From G032773895 sp965248935 (lineage in GTDB: Bacteria; Pseudomonadota; Gammaproteobacteria; Pseudomonadales; Cellvibrionaceae): DNA of 64,000 bases. The first letter of the stretch is position 1; every line of letters begins with the position of its first letter. The translations under genes and the position numbers were made by a program. The stretch spans positions 868,001-932,000 of the forward strand of contig OZ252214.1 in NCBI GenBank assembly GCA_965248935.1, read 5' to 3'. This document shows, one piece after another, positions 44,467 to 54,402 of this stretch. Below the pieces are notes generated by a model, which saw only the letters and a program-made list of their open reading frames with translations, was not told where the DNA came from and searched no databases.

Positions 44467-46350
44467 TTAGTTTACATCGTCAATGATCGTCACATTGAAT
44501 TTATCCGCAACACACTTATGGTAATCACCTTTAAACAGAGCGTTATAAGCTGTTTGATAGCCAACTAACTTACACTCGAAAGTTCTGCCTCCTGCATTAT
44601 CGCCATTATAACCCCAGTCTTCTTCCCACTGGGTTAGTATTGCACCAGAAGCACCATCTGTATCAAATAACCCCATATTAGCACAGCCTAACTTTTCGTC
44701 TGCGGCAACGGGAACATTCAAATAACTGGTGAAATTGTTGTAGTAATCAATACGGTTTAAAGACTGAGCAATCTCAGTACTTCCACCACATTCCACACCA
44801 CCATTGATGATATTTGTTGTGGCGCCGAAACCAGACGTTATACCCAAAGATACGTCATGAGCATTAGGCTGCCATGTTCCATCAATTACATGAACCATAC
44901 TTGGTTTAGGTGGCTGGGGATATACAAAGAAAAATACTGCTGAAGCTAAATTCAACCAAGATTCTGCAACCCGGTTTGGATCATTCAGCAATACTGTTGC
45001 ATCACCATCAAACATAGCTTCAGAGAAAGGACCATAGTTGTAATGGTAGCTTAACTGCTTAGCACCACGACCATGATAGCGAACAAAGTCACCATTTGTG
45101 TCTTTACCGCATGGCCACTTTTCTGTTTGCCAAGAAGAAGCCGAACACTCTGCGTTGTAACCGCATCCACCGTTGTCACAACCGGCTTCACGAACATAAT
45201 ACAACCCTTGTCTCCATTGTGGTTCTTCCCATTCACCTGTATGACCACCTGTCTCCTGGGTGAAATGCGAAAACATTGTTGCTAATGACTTACGGCATAT
45301 CGCATCTGAATCGCGTCCATCCGTATATGTGAAGCAAAAACCTTTAAATTTACCCACAGCTCTTAAGAATCGAGTATAGGTATAGGCTGCATTAGCTCGA
45401 CCAAACAAAAAGTCCCAATCAGACCCACTGACAATAGACTCCACACGCTTAACATTGTCTGGGTTATTTGCCGCATTAGGTGCAATCGCATCGACAATCG
45501 CATTGCTACGAGTTTCAATTGACTTACCAATTAAAACAAATTGAGAGCCCGATGTGTGCGCCGCCTCTATTGCATCCAAGTCAGACTTACACATGGTGTA
45601 TCCACCCGATGAAGCCTGGATACCGCATTCCTGTCCACCTGAGCTAGAGTTGGAGCTTGAATTCGAAGAAGATGAACTACTAGAACTAGATGAACTACTA
45701 GAACTAGATGAACTACTAGAACTAGATGAAGAGCTTGAACTGCTGCTTGAAGAATTACCAGAAGAGCTGGTCGATGAGCTACTAGAGCTAGAGCTACTAG
45801 AACTTCCACACTGATCTGGGCGGCCCGTATCCCACGCATAGGATGCAGCCCAACCAACACCTGGCTCATACACTAACGAACTACTTGAACACCAATCAGG
45901 TATTTCACAAATATATACACCGCCGGCATTCGTAACAGTATCTCCAGCCATATAACTTGTACCAGCACTGTATGCAGGACAGTTTGGCGCACCACTTGAT
46001 GATGAACTCGAAGAACTTGAAGAAGAACTACTGGATGAACTAGAAGAAGAGCTACTGGATGAACTAGAAGAAGATGAACTGGAAGAAGAACCGCCACAGG
46101 GGCCATCTAATGTCCATTCTTGCCATTGATCAGAAAACTGCTCGGGATCATTACCTTGAGTCCACCAATTTGCTGTGTACCCGCTGTTGTTATGCTGAAC
46201 AGCTTGCCCACCTGTATAGGTAGAATCTGCTGACCATACTGATAAACCGGAACAATCTAGGGAATATACTGCTTCAGCACTAGCGAATATCGCCAAAGAG
46301 GAAAGCCCAGCTATCAGCCCTCTTTTTGAAGGAAGTTTAAAATTTTTCAT
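44467..46350 (-). CDS. secreted GH19 chitinase with two chitin-binding modules
   Basis: A 627-residue secreted endochitinase. Signal peptide (about 1-30), a CBM5/12-like module (33-85: CSGLSVWSADSTYTGGQAV, YTANWWTQG), a 32-Ser linker (88-119), a second Cys-containing CBM5/12-like module (122-182: YSAGTSYMAGDTV, YICEIPDWC), a second Ser-rich linker, then the GH19 domain (about 245-610). The acid/base Glu lies in FSHFTQETGGHTGEWEEPQW and the family signature is YHGRGAKQLSYHYNYGPFSEA. It cleaves beta-1,4-GlcNAc polymers outside the cell. Polyserine linkers of this kind are typical of Saccharophagus and Teredinibacter enzymes. The gene is monocistronic. Confidence 0.93.
   Translation of the reverse strand: MKNFKLPSKRGLIAGLSSLAIFASAEAVYSLDCSGLSVWSADSTYTGGQAVQHNNSGYTANWWTQGNDPEQFSDQWQEWTLDGPCGGSSSSSSSSSSSSSSSSSSSSSSSSSSSSSSSSGAPNCPAYSAGTSYMAGDTVTNAGGVYICEIPDWCSSSSLVYEPGVGWAASYAWDTGRPDQCGSSSSSSSSSSSTSSSGNSSSSSSSSSSSSSSSSSSSSSSSSSSSSSSNSSSNSSSGGQECGIQASSGGYTMCKSDLDAIEAAHTSGSQFVLIGKSIETRSNAIVDAIAPNAANNPDNVKRVESIVSGSDWDFLFGRANAAYTYTRFLRAVGKFKGFCFTYTDGRDSDAICRKSLATMFSHFTQETGGHTGEWEEPQWRQGLYYVREAGCDNGGCGYNAECSASSWQTEKWPCGKDTNGDFVRYHGRGAKQLSYHYNYGPFSEAMFDGDATVLLNDPNRVAESWLNLASAVFFFVYPQPPKPSMVHVIDGTWQPNAHDVSLGITSGFGATTNIINGGVECGGSTEIAQSLNRIDYYNNFTSYLNVPVAADEKLGCANMGLFDTDGASGAILTQWEEDWGYNGDNAGGRTFECKLVGYQTAYNALFKGDYHKCVADKFNVTIIDDVN
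45640..45804 (-). repeat. polyserine linker 2 of the chitinase
   Basis: 55 codons, almost all Ser with scattered Asn, Gly and Thr, written in mixed AGC/TCN codons, including three copies of a 15-nt GAACTAGATGAACTA-like unit (45680-45730). It joins the second binding module to the catalytic domain. Confidence 0.9.
45994..46089 (-). repeat. polyserine linker 1 of the chitinase
   Basis: 32 consecutive Ser codons with recurrent GATGAACTAGAAGAAGAGCTACTG-like DNA units, between the two binding modules. Confidence 0.9.
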
Positions 46351-46855
46351 TACAATTACTCGACAATTATTGTTATTCGAATAGGAGTTTTGAAATTTCG
46401 CGGTTGGCTAGCCTTATTATTGTTATGTGTGCGGCAATTTGGGACTACCTACGCTAACGATCAAGCAAACCACGATATCTCTAAGTAGCTGAAGGTAACA
46501 GATTAACCTTTTAATAACAAATCGACATTTTTATCCAAATTTTCGACAAAATCGCGGATTTTATAGCCAATTTAAAGACAGAAAAGGAAGAAAAGGAAAT
46601 TAAAAAAGCAGCATCGAGTTAGAGAAATTCTTTAAAAAAGAGAATTTTTGGACATAAATCACACTATAGAATGGAAATAATGGTGCGAAATGGACGTTTT
46701 GCAACTTAAAGCTCCCAACCATATATCTGAAAAACAGGTTAATAATGCAATACCAATCTATTTTGGAAGTATAAATAACCGCCCCTGATAAACCCCTTTC
46801 TCTACATAACACGTCTATTTCGGGCGATATAGACCTTTTTAAAACCGACAAAACG
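46351..46855. other. intergenic, no gene supported
   Basis: About 500 nt of AT-rich sequence upstream of the chitinase and downstream of the cupin-like gene, both on the minus strand. It presumably carries the chitinase promoter. The minus frame at 46600-46866 is rejected. No terminator or repeat was identified. Confidence 0.5.
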
Positions 46856-47896
46856 TTATCGTGCATTACCCGATTGAGACTTCAGCAATTGAATAAGGTG
46901 CATTTTTATTCTTTTATAACTCGAAGGGTCCAACTCTCCCAATACCCCTTGTTTATCTTTATCCAAATGCGCCACCGGATCACCATCAAGGTGGAATAAA
47001 TAGTGGTCGAACAGGCTCCTCCACGCCATCTGCTCACCTTTAGACAAATTCCGCATGGTGAGCAAACCATGCAGCAATGTCGCCAAAGGGGAATCCGGGC
47101 CATAGTGAGTTGCCCACCAATAGTTCACTAAAACATTCAATTTTTCTAAAGACTCAACATGATGCCACCACATACTGGGGATATAGAGTGCATCGCCAGG
47201 CTCTAACTCTGCGGTTATCGCCGTATTAAGTGCCTCGGAAAACTTTGGATGCCTCTCGTAATCAGGGGCCTCAATATTCACCATACTTAACTGAGGCCCT
47301 GCCACAGTATTATCAATTGGACTAACATACATATTACTAATTTGACTCGGAGGAAAAAGAGTAAAACGACGTCGCCCATGCACAACCACCGCAATATTAT
47401 CCGATTGGTCAAAATGAGCCTGGATCGTCATTTTGTTTCCCACCCAAATTCGAGGTTTTATCGCAGAATCAATTAACGGCATTGGGTTTTGCATAAGAAA
47501 CTCGGGCATAGACTGCCCCATAGGCACTGACCCCGTATAAATAGAAGAGGGATGACCAGCATTGAATTCATTAATAATTCGGTTTAGAGATGCACTTAAA
47601 CTTTCTTTTTTCCGTTCGAAATTAAACCCATCCATCTCGCGGTTATAAAAGAACTTGCCCTCTATTTCTGGCAACCCCACAAATGTTTCACCCTCAGCCC
47701 CCGTATCCAACTGGGAAATATAATTTCGCATCGAACTATCGGACTCTCGACTCGCCTGGACAGAAGGCCAATTTGCAACCAACCCTTTTAGGACGGCAGG
47801 CTTATATAAGGGAACAATATCCCGCTCAAACATTGACCTATCAACATTTTCCCAGACTCGTACATTATTCTTAATAAGCTCCGTACTCTTAACCAT
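46856..47896 (-). CDS. cupin_8/JmjC-domain oxygenase-like protein
   Basis: A 346-residue cytosolic protein of the cupin-like (Cupin_8) family, a likely Fe(II)/2-oxoglutarate hydroxylase. The N-terminal IVPLYKPAVLKGLVANWPSV is the family's opening motif. The metal triad is visible as HFDQSDN (HxD) and WWHHVESLEKLNVLVNYWW (distal His). GRRRFTLFPPSQISNMY and LEPGDALYIPSMWWHHV are also typical. ATG 47896 was chosen; 23 upstream residues are unconserved and hydrophobic. In Cellvibrio and Xanthomonas relatives such genes cluster with TonB receptors and flavin halogenases, but none lie here. The substrate (a protein or small molecule) is unknown. Confidence 0.87.
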   Translation of the reverse strand: MVKSTELIKNNVRVWENVDRSMFERDIVPLYKPAVLKGLVANWPSVQASRESDSSMRNYISQLDTGAEGETFVGLPEIEGKFFYNREMDGFNFERKKESLSASLNRIINEFNAGHPSSIYTGSVPMGQSMPEFLMQNPMPLIDSAIKPRIWVGNKMTIQAHFDQSDNIAVVVHGRRRFTLFPPSQISNMYVSPIDNTVAGPQLSMVNIEAPDYERHPKFSEALNTAITAELEPGDALYIPSMWWHHVESLEKLNVLVNYWWATHYGPDSPLATLLHGLLTMRNLSKGEQMAWRSLFDHYLFHLDGDPVAHLDKDKQGVLGELDPSSYKRIKMHLIQLLKSQSGNAR

Positions 47897-48175
47897 ACTA
47901 TTTTTTATCCAACAAATTTTTACCCAACAGGCTACATAAAAGATTACAACATAACGAGAGGGCAAGTCTTAAAAAACCCCCTATTGGCATGGCTCATTGC
48001 TTATTAGAGGTCATCTAGCGAGAGTTATCATACTGCTTTTTTAAACCTATTCAATTAATGTTAACAGGCTCCGATACCCCCAACCACAGAACAAAGACAT
48101 AATATCGACATTAAATGAATTTTTATTTACATTATATTGTCATATAACTCAGAATATTCTGTATTGATTAACCTC

Positions 48176-49933
48176 ATGCTTAAAAAAACCATAGTTTCCA
48201 TAACCTTGATCACACTAACGTCCTGCGTATCACATAAAATTGAAAGGCCAACCATCGTTGTTAACAATGAGATGGAGCACATTATTAATTATCTAACAGA
48301 AATAATTGGATACCGACTAAAAAAAGACAATATTTCTGGGCTAAGTATCGCACTGGTTAAAAATCAGGAAATCGTTTGGGGCAAAGGCTTCGGCTACGCG
48401 AACAAAAAAAAGAAAATACCGACTACTGAATACACTCAATACCGCGCAGGTTCCATATCCAAACTATTTACCGCAACTGCAGTAATGCAACAAGCAGAGC
48501 AAGGTACTCTCAACTTAGATGCCCCCTTAAATAAGGCAATTCCTGAGCTAGCCATTAAAACTCGCTTTACGCAGAATGAATTTATTACCTTACGCAATAT
48601 TCTAACCCATCACTCAGGGCTACCGACAAATTACATTAATCATAACCCAAACGCTCAGGCATCACTCAAAACTATAGTAAACAATGCCAATACACTTTGG
48701 GCTAAATACCCGGTAAACACCGTATTTTCCTATTCAAATTTAGGTTATGCCCTCGCTGGAGTTGCGCTCGAAAATGCAACCCGACAAAGCTTTGATGAAC
48801 ATATGAACCTAAGCTTACTGCCCCAACTTGGCATGACTCAGTCCAAATTTAGCGCCACACCACATCATGGATTGGCACTTGCGTACAATACCAAAGGTAA
48901 ACTCACCCGAGAACGAACTATACGGAATACACCTGCTGGTGGCTTGGAAACCAATGTCATAGAATTAAGTAATCTAATAAAAATGGTGAATGGCGATGGC
49001 GTATTTGGGGCTCAACGAATTTTATCCCCCCAGGCCCTCGAACAGATGTTAAAAGTATACAATCGCAATGTCTCTTTCGACATCGGAGTTAAAAACGGTT
49101 TAGGTTGGTTTATTCATGAGGACATTGTCAACGAAACCGTGATAGGTCACGACGGGGCCACCTACGCTCATAGGTCTCTACTGCTAGTTAATAAAACAAA
49201 CAAACTAGGCGTGGTAATTTTATCTAACTCCGCCAACGCCAACGACCTAAACTATGACCTAGCCTCTGAAGCAATAATATTAATGACCGCAGCGACAAAG
49301 GGAATAGCGCCACCCCAAGCATCCGCAAAACAGCGCCCATATGTCGCCCAAAACTCAATTAATATTAATAACGCAACAGGCACCTACGCATCCATACTTG
49401 GCAAATTGGATATTTTAAATAAAAATGGAAAATTAAGCGCTAAAATAGCAGGCAAGAAGCTTAATATTAAACAACAAGACCATACTAGTTTTTCCATAAA
49501 CTATAAATTATTTGGTTTTATTCCTATTCGCCTTGGAAAAGCCAGTAAAGCACGCTTTTACATAGACAAAATAAATGGAATTGATACGATTATTGGTGAA
49601 CTATATGGTCAAAAAATGCGCCTAGCAACTAAAGTAGAGGCAACGCCTATATCCCAAGCTTGGCTTAATCGCGCTGGGGTATACCATATAAAAGAGAATC
49701 CTAACCTTGGCGAACTTTACCCCATATCAAAAATCAAAATAGACATTCAAAAAAACTTCCTTACCGCAAAAGTTTTTGTCGAAGGAAGAAATAAAATTGA
49801 AGTAATATTGACGCCATTAGATGACAAAAAAGCTTATATAGCAGGCTACGGGAGATACCTCGGCGAAACCATCGAATTTACTGAAGATGGGTTTTCCAGC
49901 CTTGGCGTAGACTACATATTATCGCCAAAATAA
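48176..49933 (+). CDS. serine beta-lactamase-like hydrolase lipoprotein
   Basis: A 585-residue lipoprotein of the class C beta-lactamase/penicillin-binding (serine hydrolase) superfamily. The signal MLKKTIVSITLITLTSC ends in a lipobox at Cys17. The catalytic SxxK is in YRAGSISKLFTATAVMQQ, the YxN motif in VFSYSNLGYALAGVALE, and the third motif is the HxG variant IGHDGATYAHRS. The last 200 residues are a beta-rich C-terminal domain (ATGTYASILGKLDILNKNGKL...). It is probably an esterase or D-amino peptidase at the outer membrane, not a true beta-lactamase. ATG 48176 was chosen over an upstream TTG because it begins the lipoprotein signal. Confidence 0.86.
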   Translation: MLKKTIVSITLITLTSCVSHKIERPTIVVNNEMEHIINYLTEIIGYRLKKDNISGLSIALVKNQEIVWGKGFGYANKKKKIPTTEYTQYRAGSISKLFTATAVMQQAEQGTLNLDAPLNKAIPELAIKTRFTQNEFITLRNILTHHSGLPTNYINHNPNAQASLKTIVNNANTLWAKYPVNTVFSYSNLGYALAGVALENATRQSFDEHMNLSLLPQLGMTQSKFSATPHHGLALAYNTKGKLTRERTIRNTPAGGLETNVIELSNLIKMVNGDGVFGAQRILSPQALEQMLKVYNRNVSFDIGVKNGLGWFIHEDIVNETVIGHDGATYAHRSLLLVNKTNKLGVVILSNSANANDLNYDLASEAIILMTAATKGIAPPQASAKQRPYVAQNSININNATGTYASILGKLDILNKNGKLSAKIAGKKLNIKQQDHTSFSINYKLFGFIPIRLGKASKARFYIDKINGIDTIIGELYGQKMRLATKVEATPISQAWLNRAGVYHIKENPNLGELYPISKIKIDIQKNFLTAKVFVEGRNKIEVILTPLDDKKAYIAGYGRYLGETIEFTEDGFSSLGVDYILSPK

Positions 49934-50289
49934 CGTGCCATTTAGCCTAGAAAGATAATTTAATAAGTTTAGATTTTTTTTAACATTTTCTAAAACACAA
50001 AACCAATAAACTTCAAACCTCAAATAGCTCACAAACACAACCGTCTAGTACTTATGGAGTATTGCTATAAACACTGGAAACTGCTTAAATCGAGATTCAG
50101 CGAGCAACTTTCCTGTTTTTATCGTATTTTTAATACTAACCTCGCAGCTTGCCACTTAAATTAAAATAGTAATTGTTTTAACTTATTCTCCACAATAACT
50201 TATCTTAAAAAACAAGGAAAAACAGTAACAACAAAATAAATGCACGTTAAATATTTTATAATACTAACGAATTAAAGACGGAGATAATA
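49934..50289 (+). promoter_or_regulatory. upstream region of GH5 gene with possible -10
   Basis: 356 nt without a gene. TATAAT at 50257-50262 is followed by a strong GGAGATAATAATG start context. No convincing -35 lies 16-18 nt upstream, so an activator-dependent promoter is possible. Confidence 0.35.
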
Positions 50290-51552
50290 ATGAATAAACT
50301 TGTCAAATTCGTATTACTGGCAACTATCAACCTTATCGCAATCAATACCTTTGCGATTAACTGTTCCAATATTCCAACTTACGCAACATCAAATACCCAT
50401 TACAAAGAAAATGATCGCATCCGAGTTAGCGATGACGCTTATCAATGCACCGTTAGTGGATGGTGCAACCTTCACGGACCTTACTCTCCCGGCATTGGCT
50501 GGGCTTGGCAGTATGCTTGGCAACATCTTGACGCATGTAACAGTACTGGTTCGAGTAGCTCCTCTTCCAGCAATTCCTCTAGCAGCAGTTCATCTAGCTC
50601 TAGCTCAAGTAGCAGCTCTTCCGGTGGAACACCTATTGCCACTCACGGACAACTGCACGTATGCGGCACAAAATTGTGTAACCAATATAACCAACCCGTT
50701 CAACTACGAGGTATGAGTACACACGGTATTCAGTGGTATGGTTGGGGTAACTGCTTAACCGAACAATCGCTCACAGCCTTATCTGACGACTGGGAAGCAG
50801 ATATTTTACGTATCTCACTTTATGTTCAAGAGGGCGGCTATCAAACTGACCCCGTTGGCTTTACCAATCAAGTTCATCGCCTCATTAATGAAGCCACCGA
50901 GCGAGGCATGTATGCCTTAGTAGACTGGCATCAACTTGACCCCGGCGACCCAAATGCAAACCTTAATTTAGCCGTTGATTTCTTTACCGATATTGCGTCT
51001 ACACATAGTAATAAAAATAATATTATCTACGACGTGGCTAACGAACCAAACGGCGTAAGCTGGGATGTAGTTCAAAGCTATGCAACCCAAATAATTCCCG
51101 TTATCCGTCAATACGCGCCAAATGCTGTTGTCTTGGTAGGCACTCACGGCTGGGGTTCATTAGGTGTATCCGACGGAGGAAGCCCACAAGATATTGTTAA
51201 TAATCCAGTGAACATCGATAATATCATGTATACCTTTCACTTCTACGCAGCCTCACATGGTCAGTCTTACCGAGATAACCTTACTTGGGCTGCCCAAAGG
51301 CTACCTATTTTTGTTTCTGAGTGGGGTTCACAAACTTACACAGGCGATGGCGGCAATGACTTTGTCAGTTCACAAGCTTACTTAGATATTTTGGATCAAT
51401 ACCAAATTAGCTGGACCAGTTGGAATTATTCCGACGACTTTCGTTCCGGTGCGGTTTGGAAAACAGGAACCTGCTCAGCGAACAACTCCTGGACTACAGC
51501 AAACCTTAAAGAAGCAGGGCTTTGGATTAGAGATAAAATTAAAAATCGATAA
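50290..51552 (+). CDS. secreted GH5_2 endoglucanase with N-terminal CBM
   Basis: A 420-residue secreted cellulase. Signal peptide (MNKLVKFVLLATINLIAINTFA), a Cys-containing CBM5/12-like module (24-83: YKENDRIRVSDDAYQCTVSGWC, GIGWAWQYAW), a 24-residue polyserine linker, then the GH5 subfamily 2 domain (about 120-418). GH5 marks are QLRGMSTHGIQWYGWGN, the acid/base IIYDVANEPNGVSWD and the nucleophile LPIFVSEWGSQ. It hydrolyses beta-1,4-glucan internally. ATG 50290 has GGAG 7 nt upstream. A close paralogue lacking the CBM follows 190 nt downstream. Confidence 0.94.
   Translation: MNKLVKFVLLATINLIAINTFAINCSNIPTYATSNTHYKENDRIRVSDDAYQCTVSGWCNLHGPYSPGIGWAWQYAWQHLDACNSTGSSSSSSSNSSSSSSSSSSSSSSSSGGTPIATHGQLHVCGTKLCNQYNQPVQLRGMSTHGIQWYGWGNCLTEQSLTALSDDWEADILRISLYVQEGGYQTDPVGFTNQVHRLINEATERGMYALVDWHQLDPGDPNANLNLAVDFFTDIASTHSNKNNIIYDVANEPNGVSWDVVQSYATQIIPVIRQYAPNAVVLVGTHGWGSLGVSDGGSPQDIVNNPVNIDNIMYTFHFYAASHGQSYRDNLTWAAQRLPIFVSEWGSQTYTGDGGNDFVSSQAYLDILDQYQISWTSWNYSDDFRSGAVWKTGTCSANNSWTTANLKEAGLWIRDKIKNR
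50551..50622 (+). repeat. polyserine linker of the GH5 enzyme
   Basis: 24 codons, all Ser but one Asn, in mixed AGC/TCN/AGT codons. Confidence 0.9.
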
Positions 51553-51739
51553 ACTCTTAACCACTTAATAACGACCAAAAGAACTCCAGACTATAAACAC
51601 AACAACCCTGGAGTTCTTATTTAAAATAGAATTTGCCCAACAATTAATAGATGCAAAAAATACCCTAAAATAAAAAAAGACTTTTTAACAAACCGCGATA
51701 ATAAATATTAACCATAAATAAAACGAGAGAGAAACAGGG

Positions 51740-52786
51740 TTGAAAAAACATTATTTAATTTTAATTCCACTCCTTATAAACCTATGCGCCTGCAATGGAA
51801 ATGGAGGAAAATCATCATCCAATACATCCAACCTGAGTACTTCCTCTTCCGGTTCAAGTCTTACCCCTGTTGGACAATACGGCAAGCTCTCTGTATGCAA
51901 CCGAGTGCTTTGTAACAACTCCAATCAACCTGTTCAATTAAGAGGCATGAGTACACACGGAATTCAATGGTATGGGTGGGGTAATTGTTTAACCGAAGAA
52001 TCCCTAGATGCTTTAGCCTATGACTGGGGCGCTGATATTTTACGTATTTCTCTCTACGTACAAGAAGGGGGTTACGAAACAAACCCAACCGAATATACCA
52101 ACCAAGTAAAACAATTAATTGACGAAGCAACTGACCGAGGTATGTACGCCCTTGTAGACTGGCATCAACTTACTCCTGGCAACCCGAATGCTAACTATAA
52201 TAACGCCGTTAACTTTTTTACCGCCATAGCAACCGACTACAAAGACCATATTAATATTATTTACGATATTGCCAACGAGCCAAACGGAGTAACCTGGAAT
52301 AGCATTCGCAACTACGCCATGGCACTTATTCCGGTTATACGTAATATCGATGAAGACTCCGTTATCTTAATTGGCACACACGGCTGGGCATCCTTAGGTC
52401 TCTCCGACGGAACTGACGCTCAAGATATAGTCGATAATCCAATTAACTACAACAACATAATGTATACCTTCCACTTCTATGCCGCATCTCACGACCAAGT
52501 TTACAGGGATAATTTACTATGGGCGGCTGATCGGCTCCCCCTATTTGTTAGCGAATGGGGAACGCAAACCTTTACCGGAGACGGCACAAACAACTTTACC
52601 AGTGCGCAAGCTTACCTAGATATTTTAAACGAAAAGAATATCAGTTGGGTCAACTGGAATTATTCAGATGATTTCCGTTCTGGAGCCGTTTGGAATGAAG
52701 GCACCTGCATTAACAACGGCCCTTGGACCACAGAAAACCTTAAAGAAGCTGGGCTTTGGGTAAGAGATAAAATATTAAATCGCTAG
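51740..52786 (+). CDS. GH5_2 endoglucanase lipoprotein
   Basis: A 348-residue paralogue of the preceding GH5 enzyme, extending through the whole catalytic domain (QLRGMSTHGIQWYGWGN, IIYDIANEPNGVTWN, LPLFVSEWGTQTF, NWNYSDDFRSGAVW). It has no CBM. The N-terminus MKKHYLILIPLLINLCAC ends in a lipobox, and a short Ser/Gly/Asn-rich spacer follows. It is therefore likely held at the outer membrane, trimming glucans made soluble by the secreted partner. The start is TTG 51740 with a purine-rich AGAGAGAAACAGGG upstream; no ATG precedes the signal. It reads as a tandem duplication followed by domain loss or gain. Confidence 0.93.
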   Translation: MKKHYLILIPLLINLCACNGNGGKSSSNTSNLSTSSSGSSLTPVGQYGKLSVCNRVLCNNSNQPVQLRGMSTHGIQWYGWGNCLTEESLDALAYDWGADILRISLYVQEGGYETNPTEYTNQVKQLIDEATDRGMYALVDWHQLTPGNPNANYNNAVNFFTAIATDYKDHINIIYDIANEPNGVTWNSIRNYAMALIPVIRNIDEDSVILIGTHGWASLGLSDGTDAQDIVDNPINYNNIMYTFHFYAASHDQVYRDNLLWAADRLPLFVSEWGTQTFTGDGTNNFTSAQAYLDILNEKNISWVNWNYSDDFRSGAVWNEGTCINNGPWTTENLKEAGLWVRDKILNR

Positions 52787-52839
52787 ATTTTTACAAAAGA
52801 AATTAAAGCTGGGAAATTAAGGCTGGGAATGTATTAAAT

Positions 52840-53190
52840 TTAATCAACGCGCCTTCCCAGCGTCACCTTTTTCAAACTTCCATTTTCAAACATCAACAGC
52901 CGAGTAAAACTGCCTTTCTCTAACTTATATACCCACTCCTCAACCACCACTTTTTCTATTATTTCATATTCATGATCGTCAGAAAAAGACGTTGTTTTTA
53001 AGAACTTAATGCCCTTGTCAACTAAAGCATAAGGCTCACCACATTTATCTATTACGGAATAAGTATTATCACCAATAAAGACCAGTGCATTTCCACATCG
53101 AAGATTTGCATAAGACTTTGCATAAGACTTCATATAAAGCATAGGAGCGGCAAAAAAAGCCGTGATTAAAATCAGGTAATTTATTTTCAT
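52840..53190 (-). CDS. DUF2845 exported protein
   Basis: A 116-residue protein with a signal peptide (MKINYLILITAFFAAPMLYMKSYA) and the DUF2845 pattern LRCGNALVFIGDNTYSVIDKCGEP...VVEEWVYKLEKGSFTRLLMFENGSLKKVTLG, with two Cys. Members are small periplasmic proteins of unknown function. It is convergent with the GH5 lipoprotein and alone on its strand here. Confidence 0.85.
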   Translation of the reverse strand: MKINYLILITAFFAAPMLYMKSYAKSYANLRCGNALVFIGDNTYSVIDKCGEPYALVDKGIKFLKTTSFSDDHEYEIIEKVVVEEWVYKLEKGSFTRLLMFENGSLKKVTLGRRVD

Positions 53191-53445
53191 CGCTAAGCCT
53201 TGTGGTTCAAATCAAAAATGGGGCAGTTCCTTTGCCGTGCGTGCCATCCCTAGATCCGTCCAACATTAAGACGGATTCGCTTCCCCATGAAAATAGTAAG
53301 GCGCCAACGCTGAACCTAAGCTGAACTCTTTTATTGTTTACAGTTTGATCACGCCAGCAATATACATTAGTCAACTCAACTCTATATACATAGAGAGTAA
53401 CCGATATGAAAATAAAGTGATTTAACTCAAAAAACACAGGTAAAC

Positions 53446-54402
53446 TTATTCGACATCAACAGGAATATCAAAAATTACCTGAGCATTAGAAAAGAATTCT
53501 TCTTCAGTGATAGGAGTACGAACTCGAAAAATTGCGGGTCTAAATAATTTAGTATAAACCGGCGTAGATATAAACTTGTCTGGATTGACAAACAATTCAT
53601 CGGAAATGGAGAAAAACACTAGTAAACTAACAATACCGACAGAAAACAGCTTCATATGAAGAGGTTTTAGCAGAAACACACTCCGACTCACACCCCACAA
53701 GAATAGCAAGCCCCAAGCGCCAAAAATAACGCCGTCAATAGCCCATTTAGCAAAACCTAGATCGTAATTAAATAAAATAAGATTGAGGCACCAACTTAAC
53801 AAGCCAATAGAGACAAGCAAGCCACTACACACTATTAAGTGAAAATTAAAACGCCATTCTCGTCGAACCACCTTGCCGATTAAGCTTAGGAATACTGCCG
53901 TCCCAAAAGTAACAGCCGTTATGAGAATTGAATTATTGAATAAGTCCTTAAATTTTAAGTCTGCAATAGTGTCTAAATAGGTTTCATAAGCTTGAGAAAA
54001 TAAAAACAGAACGAACAACGCAAGCCCAACATAAAGATTGTTAAATAAACTTTGCAAGAAGCCGTCTACCTTTAGCGTTACCGCAGCAGGAACAGGATGT
54101 TCTGTATCAACAATTCGAATGCTGGTTTTCCCCAGTAGCAAACGATCACCCGAAGTTAATTCAACGTAACTGCCAAAAAGCTTGTTTCGTTTGTCACGTA
54201 TTCCATTTAACGAGTTATTATCCACTAACAACAACGTATTTTCGTCAGTCAATCGGAGGATCGCATGTTCAGCGTCAACGTGAACATCGTCTATAACCAC
54301 ATCGTTATCATAACCACGACCAAAACTAATATCACCATGGTTAAAAAAATATCGATCCTGAACACGCTTATTAGAACCTAAGACCTCAATCACTATTGCC
54401 AT
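53446..54402 (-). CDS. FHA-domain inner-membrane protein
   Basis: A 318-residue protein. Residues 1-110 are a cytosolic FHA domain (DISFGRGYDNDVVIDDVHVDAEHAIL, LVDNNSLNGIRDKRNKL, LTSGDRLLLGKTSIRIVD). About five hydrophobic helices follow (LYVGLALFVLFLFSQAY, SILITAVTFGTAVFLSLIG, HLIVCSGLLVSIGLLSWCLNLILF, VIFGAWGLLFLWGVSRSVFL, LFSVGIVSLLVFFSI), ending in a periplasmic tail. It overlaps the 3' end of the upstream protease gene by 10 nt, so the pair is translationally coupled. It probably reads a cytosolic phosphothreonine signal and passes it to the periplasmic protease, which is an inference from topology and coupling. Confidence 0.85.
   Translation of the reverse strand: MAIVIEVLGSNKRVQDRYFFNHGDISFGRGYDNDVVIDDVHVDAEHAILRLTDENTLLLVDNNSLNGIRDKRNKLFGSYVELTSGDRLLLGKTSIRIVDTEHPVPAAVTLKVDGFLQSLFNNLYVGLALFVLFLFSQAYETYLDTIADLKFKDLFNNSILITAVTFGTAVFLSLIGKVVRREWRFNFHLIVCSGLLVSIGLLSWCLNLILFNYDLGFAKWAIDGVIFGAWGLLFLWGVSRSVFLLKPLHMKLFSVGIVSLLVFFSISDELFVNPDKFISTPVYTKLFRPAIFRVRTPITEEEFFSNAQVIFDIPVDVE

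Noticed and set aside
45554..45814. Plus-strand ORF of repeating Glu-Leu-Asp
   Set aside because: It is the complement of the polyserine linker of the chitinase.
46600..46866. 88-residue minus-strand ORF upstream of the chitinase
   Set aside because: Composition and lack of a ribosome site suggest chance; it overlaps the stop region of the cupin-like gene.
48176..49933. True antibiotic-resistance beta-lactamase
   Set aside because: It has an HxG third motif, a lipoprotein signal and a long C-terminal domain, which fit serine hydrolase/esterase relatives better.
53207..53437. 76-residue minus-strand ORF after DUF2845
   Set aside because: No signal, no family resemblance and no good ribosome site; likely chance.
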